Assembly: GCF_015767275.1 (NCBI RefSeq)
Contig: NZ_JADWMY010000020.1
Location: 1-32,677 of the forward strand
DNA: 32,677 nt
From: Herbaspirillum sp. AP02
Lineage (GTDB): Bacteria; Pseudomonadota; Gammaproteobacteria; Burkholderiales; Burkholderiaceae_D
Reading direction: 5' to 3'
A program made the translations under genes and the position numbers. The notes below the pieces were generated by a model, which searched no databases, was not told the origin of the DNA, and saw nothing but the letters and a program-made list of their open reading frames with translations. This document shows positions 8,899-16,382 of this stretch, one piece after another; positions within the stretch are counted from its first letter, which is position 1, and every line of letters starts with the position of its first letter.

Positions 8899-9067
8899 TC
8901 TATCAGAGGAAAAGTTGAGGCACAATAAGAACTTTTCAGACCACAGATTCCGCCAATGCGAGCGATGCCGACGGGCAATGCAGATGACGTTCGGGCCGCA
9001 GCGCAGCGCGCCGGCCTCGAACCCGGGCAGCAAGCAAGGAATCGGCGACCCAACAAGAAAATCGACA

Positions 9068-9766
9068 ATGCCAACGCAAAACAGCCGGGCCAAGGCCGCC
9101 AAGGGGCTCCCGCAAATCATCCGCGACCAGTTGCGTTATGAAATCCTCAACGGCAGCATGGCCTCCGGCACCCAGTTGCGCCAGGACGCCCTGGCCGAAC
9201 GTTTCAACACCAGTCGGCTACCGGTGCGCGAAGCACTGCGCCAGCTTGAATCGGAGGGGCTGATTACCTACCAGCGCAATCGCGGTGCGGTGGTGGCGGG
9301 GATGGATGTGAACCAGCTGTGCGAGATGATGGATATCCGCATCGCCCTGGAATGCCATGCGGCCAAGATTGCCGTCCCGAACATGGTGCAGCGGGATCTG
9401 GCGCAGTTGCAGGAGATCCTGGATCTCTACAACGCTTCTGATTCGGTCACGGAATGGGCCGAGTACAACCGCCGCTTCCACCTGGCGCTGTGCGCGCCAT
9501 CCAACAACAACAAGCTGCGTCGGTTGATCGAGGAATTCTGTCTGAACACCGACCGCTACACCCACGAAATGATGTCGCTGGCCACCGGCAAGGAAGGCCC
9601 GCAGAGCGATCACTTCGAGATTCTGGAAGCCTGCAAGCAGCGCGATGCGGCCAAGGTGGCCATGCTTCTGGAGCGACACATCCAGGAAACCAAGAACAAT
9701 CTGCTGGCCACCGACCGGCTCAAGCGCGAGCGGGCGGCAGAGCAGGAGCAGGCGGCGCTGCGCTGA
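9068..9766 (+). CDS. GntR-family regulator, FadR/FCD type
   Basis: This DNA-binding regulator has 232 residues from the ATG at 9068 (MPTQNSRAKAAKG). The frame is open upstream to 8915, but that stretch (51 residues rich in Arg and Pro) is unlike a GntR N-terminus. The winged helix-turn-helix covers about residues 12-80, with LRQDALAERFNTSRLPVREALRQLE split across helices 2 and 3. An FCD effector domain follows, with likely metal-binding residues in the EYNRRFHLAL and HFEILEA segments. It is divergent from the P5C dehydrogenase gene and is probably its local repressor, relieved by a pathway metabolite. No strong Shine-Dalgarno precedes the chosen start, so the N-terminus is the least certain part. 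Confidence 0.9.
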   Translation: MPTQNSRAKAAKGLPQIIRDQLRYEILNGSMASGTQLRQDALAERFNTSRLPVREALRQLESEGLITYQRNRGAVVAGMDVNQLCEMMDIRIALECHAAKIAVPNMVQRDLAQLQEILDLYNASDSVTEWAEYNRRFHLALCAPSNNNKLRRLIEEFCLNTDRYTHEMMSLATGKEGPQSDHFEILEACKQRDAAKVAMLLERHIQETKNNLLATDRLKRERAAEQEQAALR

Positions 9767-9788
9767 GTGTGAGTGTGAATGTGAATGC
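9765..9788. repeat. Four-copy hexamer repeat at gene end
   Basis: Four consecutive hexamers (GAGTGT, GAGTGT, GAATGT, GAATGC) start inside the GntR stop codon and fill half of the 51-bp gap to the convergent LysR gene. It is a short microsatellite-like tract with no coding role in either gene. Confidence 0.6.
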
Positions 9789-9817
9789 GCGCACCGGCGG
9801 TGCCGGGCACGGCGGAT

Positions 9818-10708
9818 TCAGCGGAACAAGGGGTTGTTGCGCAACCGGCTGACGGCCAGGTCGATGAAAGCCCGCACCTTGGCCGGTGAGTGCCGCCCTT
9901 CCGGGTAGAGCACGTGGATCGGCAGGGGCGGCTCTTCGAATTCGCGCAGCACGCGCTGCAAGCGGCCTTCCTTCAGATCGGCCGCGACCTGGTAGGCCAG
10001 CACCCGGGTCAGTGCCCAGCCTTTGCGGGCGGTGCTGATGGCGGCTTCGTTGGTGTTGGTCTGCAGGACGGCGTCGATCAGCACGCGCTGGCCGTCGGCG
10101 AAGCGCCATTCGGGCGAGGCCCAGGCGCTGGTGGAGGTGACGATGCGATGCCGTTTGAGATCGGTGGGTGAGGCAGGCGTGCCGTGCTGGCGCAGGTAGT
10201 CCGGCGCAGCACAGATCACCTGGCTGACCGATCCCACCTGGATGGCCGTAAAGCCCGAATCGGGCAGATGGCCGATGCGTATGGCCACGTCCATGCCTTC
10301 ATCGACGATGTTGACGGGGCGGTCGATGAAGAAGGTGCGCGCCCGCATGTCGGGATAGAGATCCAGGTATTCGGTGACGATGGGCAGCACATGCATCTGC
10401 CCGAACAGGAAGGAAGCGGTCACCGCCAGCGTGCCGGCGGGCCTGGCATGGTGGCCGGCGGCGGCGGCCTCGGCTTCGGCGATCTCGCCCAGGATGCGGC
10501 GGCAGTCTTCCAGGTAGCGCGCGCCGGCTTCGGTGGTCTTCACCGAGCGGGTGGTGCGGATCAGCAGGCGCCCGCCGACCAGTTCTTCCAGCGCCGCCAC
10601 GGTACGGGTCACCACCGGGGCGCTCAATTGCATCTGACGCGCGGCCTTGGCGAAACTGGCCGTTTCCGCGACTTGTACGAAGATGCGCATCGCCAGCCAA
10701 CGGTCCAT
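9818..10708 (-). CDS. LysR-family transcriptional regulator
   Basis: This is a LysR-type regulator of 296 residues from the ATG at 10708 (MDRWLAMRIFVQV). GGGAAGGG stands about 6 nt upstream, and the longer open frame back to 10861 runs into the oxidoreductase gene. The helix-turn-helix is ASFAKAARQMQLSAPVVTRT. The effector domain follows, with the FIDRPVNIVDEGMDVAIRIG segment typical of the CrgA/DsdC-like group that often controls stress and efflux or oxidoreductase genes. It lies 89 bp downstream of the three-module oxidoreductase on the same strand, so it could be co-transcribed with it and with the glutathione transferase gene and may regulate them. Confidence 0.92.
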   Translation of the reverse strand: MDRWLAMRIFVQVAETASFAKAARQMQLSAPVVTRTVAALEELVGGRLLIRTTRSVKTTEAGARYLEDCRRILGEIAEAEAAAAGHHARPAGTLAVTASFLFGQMHVLPIVTEYLDLYPDMRARTFFIDRPVNIVDEGMDVAIRIGHLPDSGFTAIQVGSVSQVICAAPDYLRQHGTPASPTDLKRHRIVTSTSAWASPEWRFADGQRVLIDAVLQTNTNEAAISTARKGWALTRVLAYQVAADLKEGRLQRVLREFEEPPLPIHVLYPEGRHSPAKVRAFIDLAVSRLRNNPLFR

Positions 10709-10797
10709 GTGCTTCCCTTCCCTGGGTATCGAAGAAGCTCGCATTATGCCTGCTTCCGCCGGGCCAGAGGCAACCCGCATGGCGCGCACGATCCCGC

Positions 10798-12888
10798 CTA
10801 CAGCGCCAGCTCGATGCGGCCACTTCCCGACTCGGCCGGCTGCGCGGGAACGGCGCAGCACAGCAGCACCTCACCCTCGCCGATCTTGGCCTGGGGCGGC
10901 GTCGGGTAGGTGACGGCGCCGGCCAGCAGACGGGTGCGGCAGGTGCCGCAGTGGCCTTCGCGGCAACTGAATTCGGGCTCCAGGCCGCGGGCCTCGGCCA
11001 GTTCCAGCAGGCTGCCGGTGCCGGGCGTCCAGCGCGCCTCCTTGAGGCTGTCCATGAAGAACACCGGCACCGCTTCGGTGGCAACCGGTACCGGGGCGGG
11101 TGCGGCTTGTGCTGCCTGTGAGGCTTGTGCCGTCTCGGTGGCAGCACCGGTACGGGTGAGCGATGCCGGGCCGAAGGCTTCGGCATGGATGCGTTCATCG
11201 CCGATGCCATAGCCGCGCAGGCCGTCGTAGAGCGATTGCATGAACGGTGACGGCCCGCACAGGTAGAACTCGTAATCGCCGAAGGGCAGCGCGCGTGCCA
11301 GCAAGGTCATGTCGATGCGACCGGCGGCATCGAAGTCGCGGCCTTCGATGGCATCAGTGGTGTCGCCCAGCACGCGCACCACCTTGATGGCACCTTTGCC
11401 GGCGGCCACCAGTTGCGCCAGTTCGGCGTCGAATGCGCGGTCATTTTTGCTGCGTGCAGCATAGAACAGCGTGGCCGGACGCATGCGCTGCGTGCGCAAA
11501 CCTTCATACACCATGTGACGCAGCATCGCGATCATGGGCGTGATGCCCACGCCACCGGCCAACAGGACCACCGGCCGGGAGGATGTTTCATCCAGCATGA
11601 AATCGCCGGCCGGCGCCCGCACTTCAATATGGTCACCTTCCTGCAATTGCGCATGAAGATGCTGGGATACCTGGCCATCACGCTTGACGCTGATGCGGTA
11701 ATGCGGATCCGACGGTGCCGAGGACAAGGTATAGGTGCGGATCAGCGGCTTGTCGCTGCCGGCGGTCTGCACGCGGATCGGCAGGTGCTGGCCGGGCAGC
11801 GCCGGCAGCAGGCCGGCACCGTCGTCAGGCTGCAGGTGGAAGGAGCGGATGGAATCGCTCTCCTGCACCACGCGGGCGACCTTGAGCCTGCGCCAGCGGC
11901 TGCCCTGCTCCTGGGCCAGCAGGCGCCGGCCGGTCTGCTGCCAGTCGCCCGTCATGAGCGAATTCGGCGACCAGGCATCTTGCTGGAAACGCCAGCGCAG
12001 GGCCAGCGCGCCGGGCCGACGCACGATCTTGCGCGAACGGAAGGTCCACAGCCGTTCGGCGCCCTGGAAGGCGGCGATCTCGGACGAGTCCAGGATCAGC
12101 TCGGCCTCACCGGTCATCTGCAGGACGTCGCCCTTGTCGAAATCGACGAACATCAGGCCGGCCCGGCCATTGAGGACGATGTTGCCGAGTGTGGAAAAGA
12201 ACAGGTTGCCGTCGAAGTCCGGCACGGTCAGCGAGCCGTCCTGGTTCACCCGGACGAAGCCGGCCTTGCCGCCGCGATGCGAGACGTCGACCTGACGGGC
12301 CTCATCCAGATCGACATAGGACGCCACGAAGAAAGTGTCGGCCTGGCCGATCAGCGCGCGGGCTGCAGCGTCGAGGCTGGTCATCGGCTCGACCTGGTCG
12401 ACGTGGGCCGTTTGCGGTTCGCGCTCGAAGGAAAAATCACGCAGCTGGATATAGCGCGGGCAGTTGCCGAAACTCTGGTCCACCTCCACCCGCCAGCCAT
12501 CGGCCAGCGGCGTCAGCACGCCATTCATGCGGTTGCGGCGACGGGTATGCAGTTCCATCCCCAGCAAACCCACTGGCGCACCGGCGACCATGCCGGCCGC
12601 GGCCGGGTCCTGGGCCGAGGGACGGGCCCGGATGTCCAGCACCGTGGGCGAAGGCGACGCCATGAAGCCGGGCCGGCCTTCCAGGAAGGTGGCCCAGGCA
12701 TCGCCCTCGGCGTCCACGCTACCCAGCACGATGAAGGGTAACTGGGCGTAGAAGGCGCGATGCTGGTCGGGCATGAAGTCGCGCACCACGCGACGCCCCA
12801 CCGCTTCCATCTTGTCGGCCACGCCCAGCTTTTGCTGGAGCAGCTTCTCGCCGGCATGCCAGGTCGGTGCGTTGGAAGGAGTCTTCAT
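10798..12888 (-). CDS. Three-module oxidoreductase: PNPOx-like / ferredoxin-NAD(P) reductase / 2Fe-2S ferredoxin
   Basis: A single frame of 696 residues joins three redox modules. Residues about 35-310 resemble flavin-binding PNPOx-like split-barrel proteins (VSHRGGKAGFVRV, GNLFFSTLGNIVLN, GLMFVDFDKGD). Residues about 335-575 form a ferredoxin-NADP reductase fold: FAD motif RTYTLSS at 384-390, nucleotide-binding GGVGITPM at 445-452 and CGPSPFM at 544-550. An Ala/Gln/Pro-rich linker (about 580-606) leads to a plant-type 2Fe-2S domain with Cys642, Cys647, Cys650 and Cys677 or 678. Electrons would pass from NAD(P)H through FAD to the cluster. The acceptor, and whether the split barrel binds FMN or F420, are unknown. 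It has a GAGG ribosome site and lies 59 bp after the GST gene. A stress or detoxification role is inferred. Confidence 0.9.
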   Translation of the reverse strand: MKTPSNAPTWHAGEKLLQQKLGVADKMEAVGRRVVRDFMPDQHRAFYAQLPFIVLGSVDAEGDAWATFLEGRPGFMASPSPTVLDIRARPSAQDPAAAGMVAGAPVGLLGMELHTRRRNRMNGVLTPLADGWRVEVDQSFGNCPRYIQLRDFSFEREPQTAHVDQVEPMTSLDAAARALIGQADTFFVASYVDLDEARQVDVSHRGGKAGFVRVNQDGSLTVPDFDGNLFFSTLGNIVLNGRAGLMFVDFDKGDVLQMTGEAELILDSSEIAAFQGAERLWTFRSRKIVRRPGALALRWRFQQDAWSPNSLMTGDWQQTGRRLLAQEQGSRWRRLKVARVVQESDSIRSFHLQPDDGAGLLPALPGQHLPIRVQTAGSDKPLIRTYTLSSAPSDPHYRISVKRDGQVSQHLHAQLQEGDHIEVRAPAGDFMLDETSSRPVVLLAGGVGITPMIAMLRHMVYEGLRTQRMRPATLFYAARSKNDRAFDAELAQLVAAGKGAIKVVRVLGDTTDAIEGRDFDAAGRIDMTLLARALPFGDYEFYLCGPSPFMQSLYDGLRGYGIGDERIHAEAFGPASLTRTGAATETAQASQAAQAAPAPVPVATEAVPVFFMDSLKEARWTPGTGSLLELAEARGLEPEFSCREGHCGTCRTRLLAGAVTYPTPPQAKIGEGEVLLCCAVPAQPAESGSGRIELAL

Positions 12889-12947
12889 GTCTGGCCTCGC
12901 TGAATCTGATGGGTGGTGGGTGGTCGGCTGATCGGTGGACTGGACGT

Positions 12948-13565
12948 TCAGGCCTTGGCGGTCAGGCCGGCCGGGGTCTGGATGAACGGCACGAAACCGG
13001 GCAAGGCTTCGATGCGCGCCAGGAAAGCGATCACTGCCGGGTAGCCGCTCAGGTCGACATTGCCTTCCGGGGCGCGGGCCAGGTAGCTGTAGACGGCCAC
13101 GTCGGCGACGGTGGGATGCTCGGCTGCCAGCCAGGTGCGCTGGCCCAGGTGCTGCTCCATGCGATTGAGCAGGACATGGGCGCGCTTGATCACTTCCTCG
13201 GCATTGAAGGCGGCACCGAATACCGTCACCAGTCGCGCCGCCGCCGGGCCGTAGGCCAGTTCGCCAGCCGCCACCGACAACCAGCGCTGTACGGTCGCTG
13301 CGCCCTGCGCGTCTTCCGGCAGCCAGTCGCTGCGACCGGCTTTCTTGGCCAGGTAGATCAGGATGGCGTTGGAGTCGGCGATGACCACTCCTTCATCTTC
13401 CAGCACCGGAACCTGACCGAAAGGGTTGAGCGCGAGGAAGGCCGGCTGGCGGTTGGCGCCGGCCGCCAAGTCGACTTCGACCAGTTCGGCATCCAGGCCG
13501 AGCAGGGAGGCGAACAGGACGGCGCGATGGGCGTGGCCGGACATGGGGTGGTGATGGATCTTCAT
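12948..13565 (-). CDS. Glutathione S-transferase
   Basis: This is a soluble glutathione S-transferase of 205 residues. The N-terminal thioredoxin-like domain shows MSGHAHR near residue 8 (Ser9 is a candidate activating residue), [11 protein letters not shown] with the cis-Pro, and [14 protein letters not shown], the gamma-glutamyl binding segment. The all-helical C-terminal domain follows, with [13 protein letters not shown] as its N-capping motif. The start has GGAG 7 nt upstream. It is the first gene of a minus-strand series with the three-module oxidoreductase and a LysR regulator, suggesting detoxification of electrophiles. The natural substrate is unknown. Confidence 0.93.
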   Translation of the reverse strand: MKIHHHPMSGHAHRAVLFASLLGLDAELVEVDLAAGANRQPAFLALNPFGQVPVLEDEGVVIADSNAILIYLAKKAGRSDWLPEDAQGAATVQRWLSVAAGELAYGPAAARLVTVFGAAFNAEEVIKRAHVLLNRMEQHLGQRTWLAAEHPTVADVAVYSYLARAPEGNVDLSGYPAVIAFLARIEALPGFVPFIQTPAGLTAKA

Positions 13566-13704
13566 GGGGTGGCTCCTGGTGGGTTAAGTCGGTCAGGACT
13601 TGTTCCTGAACCGTGAAGCCAGTGTGGGGCCAAGCGCGGATGAAGAGAATCCGTGCCACAGGCACTTCTTTATTGCATGGGGAGGAATAATGCCGGGAGG
13701 GGTG

Positions 13705-13778
13705 CCGCTTCCGGTGCCAGAGGCCACCGGAAGCGGGGGGACAGCCAATGAGGACGATCAGGCAGCTGGATCGTCCTC
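13705..13778. promoter_or_regulatory. Two strong hairpins downstream of the MFS gene
   Basis: Two perfect inverted repeats sit in the 222-bp gap after the MFS stop codon. One is a 10-bp stem (13750-13759 with 13769-13778, 9-nt loop) that begins 10 bp past the stop. The other is a 12-bp stem (13705-13716 with 13725-13736, 8-nt loop). Neither is followed by a real T-run on either strand. They may limit readthrough from the MFS gene toward the GST gene or protect the 3' end of the message. The rest of the gap, including the GST promoter, shows nothing I can name. Confidence 0.45.
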
Positions 13779-13787
13779 AATACCAGC

Positions 13788-15056
13788 TCAGAAGTGGGCG
13801 TTGCCGGCCACCGCCGCGCCGCCGCCGCGGGGGCCGTAGCGCAGGGTCAGCAGCGTACCCAGGGTGATGGTGATCACCGCGAAGATCGGCCCACCCAGGG
13901 CGCCGACGTGATCCACCAGTACACCACCACCGATGGCGCCGCTGGCGATGGCGACCTGGAAGGCCGCCACCAGCAGGCCGCCGGCACCTTCGGCGTGGTC
14001 CGGGGCGGCCCGCACGATCCAGGTCTGGAAGCCGACCGGGAAGGCGCCAAAGGCAAAGCCCCACAGTGTGATGGCGATGGCTGCCACCACCGGCGAGCTG
14101 CCGGCCACCCACAGGGACGCCGCCAGCAGCGCGATCAGGGTGCCGCCGGCGACGATGGCATAGCGCTCACTGCGCTCGGCGATGAAACCACCGGCGAAGT
14201 TACCGAAGAAGCCGCCCACGCCATAGCCCAGCAACACCGCCGAGATGGTGGCCACCGACATGTGGGTGATCTGCTCCATCAGCGGGCGGATATAGGTGAA
14301 GCCGGCAAAATGGCCCGACACCACCAGCAATACCGCCAGCAAGGCCACCCGCACATCGGTGCGGCCCAGCAGTTCGGACAGGATCTTGAGGCTGGGATGG
14401 TCCTTGGGCGGCAGCCGGGGAATGGCGATCCACTGGATCGCGATGGCGACCAGGCTGACCACGCCAGCGGCCACGAAGGCGCTGCGCCAGCCCCACAGAT
14501 TGCCCATGTAGGCGCCAATGGGGGCGGCGCAGACGGTCGCCACCGAGACCCCGGTGAGGATCAGCGACATGGCGCGTGCGAAGAGGCGCTCCGGCACCAG
14601 GCGCATGGCCAGGGCCGCCGCCATCGACCAGAAGCCGCCCAGCGCCACCCCCAGCAGGACCCGCGCCACCAGCAGCACCGGCAGGCTGGGCGCGGTCACG
14701 GCCAGGATGTTGGAGATCAGTAGCAGGAGCGAGAGCATCAGCACCACGCGCTTGCGGTCGATATTGCGGGTCAGCAGCGGGATGCTGGGTGCGGCCACGG
14801 CGCCCACGATGGCGGTGGCGGTGACAGCCTGGCCGGCGGCACCGTCGGAGACGTGCAGGTCGGTGGCGATGGCCGTCAGCAGGCTGGCCGGCAGGAATTC
14901 GGCGGTGACCAGGCTGAAGACGCCGAGCGCCAGGCTGGCGATGCCGGCCCAGTTGGCGGGGGCCTCCTGCCCTGCTTCGTGGGCAGGAGGGGAAGCTGGG
15001 CGAGCCGGGGCCGACGTCTGGGTCAGCGGGGCCTCGAGGGTGCCGGGGTTGGACAT
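13788..15056 (-). CDS. MFS exporter, NepI-like
   Basis: This is a 12-helix major facilitator of 422 residues in the inner membrane. Several segments match the E. coli purine-ribonucleoside exporter NepI as I remember it: EFLPASLLTAIATDL near TM1, GVALGGFWSMAAALAMRLVP in TM4, CAAPIGAYMGNLWGWR in TM5 and FAGFTYIRP in TM7. The N-terminal 35 residues are a Pro/Ala-rich cytoplasmic extension. AAAGGT lies 5-6 nt upstream of the ATG. It is divergent from a cupin-AraC regulator across about 80 bp, a layout typical of exporter genes controlled by their neighbour. The substrate (nucleoside, sugar or drug) is not certain. Confidence 0.92.
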   Translation of the reverse strand: MSNPGTLEAPLTQTSAPARPASPPAHEAGQEAPANWAGIASLALGVFSLVTAEFLPASLLTAIATDLHVSDGAAGQAVTATAIVGAVAAPSIPLLTRNIDRKRVVLMLSLLLLISNILAVTAPSLPVLLVARVLLGVALGGFWSMAAALAMRLVPERLFARAMSLILTGVSVATVCAAPIGAYMGNLWGWRSAFVAAGVVSLVAIAIQWIAIPRLPPKDHPSLKILSELLGRTDVRVALLAVLLVVSGHFAGFTYIRPLMEQITHMSVATISAVLLGYGVGGFFGNFAGGFIAERSERYAIVAGGTLIALLAASLWVAGSSPVVAAIAITLWGFAFGAFPVGFQTWIVRAAPDHAEGAGGLLVAAFQVAIASGAIGGGVLVDHVGALGGPIFAVITITLGTLLTLRYGPRGGGAAVAGNAHF

Positions 15057-15135
15057 GGAAATACCTTTCTTATCACAGGGAAGCGAAGTTTATGGTTAAA
15101 TGTCTGGACTTTCCATGCCGATATTTCGCAATAAG
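15057..15135. promoter_or_regulatory. Divergent promoter region of MFS and AraC genes
   Basis: A 79-bp region, more AT-rich than its flanks, separates the start codons of the exporter and the AraC regulator. It contains short AT-rich runs and the small dyad GTCTGGAC, but no promoter boxes I can assign. The AraC start is uncertain, so the true gap may be only 43 bp. Confidence 0.4.
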
Positions 15136-16185
15136 ATGACTATTCGTCCAAACTTGTCCGATATCCCTGAGACCACTGCCGGGTTCCGTCCCGCGCCTGC
15201 CCTGCGCGAGCCCCATCAGGCTGATCCAGGCGATGCGCTGACCGAAATCCTGCTGGGCCTGCGGCTGGATGGCGTGGAATATGCGCGCTATGTGCTGCAT
15301 GAACCGTGGGCCGTAGCCTTTCCGGCGCGACGCGAGGCGACTTTCCATTTTGTCGCCCAGGGCAGTTGCTGGATGCAGGTCGGCCAGGATGACTGGCTGC
15401 AGCTCAATGCCGGCGATGCGGTGTTGCTGCCACGGGGTTCGCTGCACGCCCTGGCCAGTACGCCAGGACTGCCGACGGTGGAAATCGGCAAGTTGGCGCG
15501 CAAGGCGCTGGCGGAGAACCTGTTTCTGGTGGACGACAGCGCGCCAGGCCTGGCTGAGGTAGACCGGGCCAGTGCCGAAGCCGTCAAGCCAGCGCCCTCG
15601 CATGTGCTGTTCTCTGGCACGCTGCGCTTCAATCTCGATCCCCTGCATCCGCTATTGATGATGATGCCCGAGGCCATGCGCGCCTGCGACCTGGCCCAGC
15701 GCGATCCGGCGGTGCTGGCGCTGCTCGATGCGATGGAGCGCGAGGTGGTGCTCAACCGCATCGGCGCCTGCGGCATCCTGGCGCGCCTGGCCGATGTGCT
15801 GGCGGCCAGCATCATCCGTGGCTGGGTGGAATGCGCCTGCACCGATGCCAGCGGCTGGATCGCGGCGGTGCGCTGCCCGCAGATCGGGCGCGTGCTGGCG
15901 GCGGTGCACCAGCATCCGGAGCGCGACTGGTCGGTGGCCGAACTGGCGTCCCTGATGGGGGCCTCGCGATCGAGCTTCATCGAGAAGTTTTCCAGCGCGG
16001 TGGGCGAGACCCCGGCCAAGTATGTGGCCCGGGTGAAGATGTTCCAGGCGCGCCACTGGATCGCCCGCGACGGGCTGCGCGTAGCGGTGGTGGCCGAGCG
16101 CCTCGGCTACGATTCGGAAGCGTCCTTCAGCCGCGCCTTCAAGCGCATCATCGGCCACCCGCCCAGCCAGGCCAGGCTGGGCTGA
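15136..16185 (+). CDS. AraC-family regulator with cupin sensor domain
   Basis: This regulator has 349 residues from the ATG at 15136 (MTIRPNLSDIPE). In-frame ATGs at 15100 and 15115 are alternatives, and none has a good Shine-Dalgarno site. The N-terminal half is a cupin_6-type sensor (FHFVAQGSCWMQV, then LNAGDAVLLPRGSLHAL). The C-terminal half has the two AraC helix-turn-helices: VAELASLMGASRSSFIEKF and VAVVAERLGYDSEASFSRAF, ending in the family tail IIGHPPSQAR. It is divergent from the NepI-like exporter and most likely controls it. Confidence 0.92.
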   Translation: MTIRPNLSDIPETTAGFRPAPALREPHQADPGDALTEILLGLRLDGVEYARYVLHEPWAVAFPARREATFHFVAQGSCWMQVGQDDWLQLNAGDAVLLPRGSLHALASTPGLPTVEIGKLARKALAENLFLVDDSAPGLAEVDRASAEAVKPAPSHVLFSGTLRFNLDPLHPLLMMMPEAMRACDLAQRDPAVLALLDAMEREVVLNRIGACGILARLADVLAASIIRGWVECACTDASGWIAAVRCPQIGRVLAAVHQHPERDWSVAELASLMGASRSSFIEKFSSAVGETPAKYVARVKMFQARHWIARDGLRVAVVAERLGYDSEASFSRAFKRIIGHPPSQARLG

Positions 16186-16208
16186 AGCTCCCTGCCAGCG
16201 CCGGCTCC

Positions 16209-16230
16209 CGCCCGCACGCAGGCGTTTTTT
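16209..16230 (+). terminator. Weak intrinsic terminator after AraC gene
   Basis: CGCC and GGCG form a short stem around an 8-nt loop, followed by six T residues, about 24 bp after the AraC stop codon. The stem is only 4 bp, so confidence is modest. The rest of the 197-bp gap to the diguanylate cyclase gene holds nothing I can assign. Confidence 0.35.
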
Positions 16231-16382
16231 CGCTGCAGCAATATTGCCCGGCGGGATGCTGCCGGCCAATCGCGCTCGCCCCCTGTACGCCTCCATCCCC
16301 CTTGGCTATCATGGCTGCCGGGGGAGCAGCGACTGCTCGACGATGGCTGGACGAAGCAAAGGGCAAAGCGCAAGGGGGCGCC

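Noticed and set aside
9765..9788. Hexamer repeats as a regulatory or phase-variation site
   Set aside because: Only four imperfect units between two convergent gene ends, with no promoter or reading frame that length change would affect.
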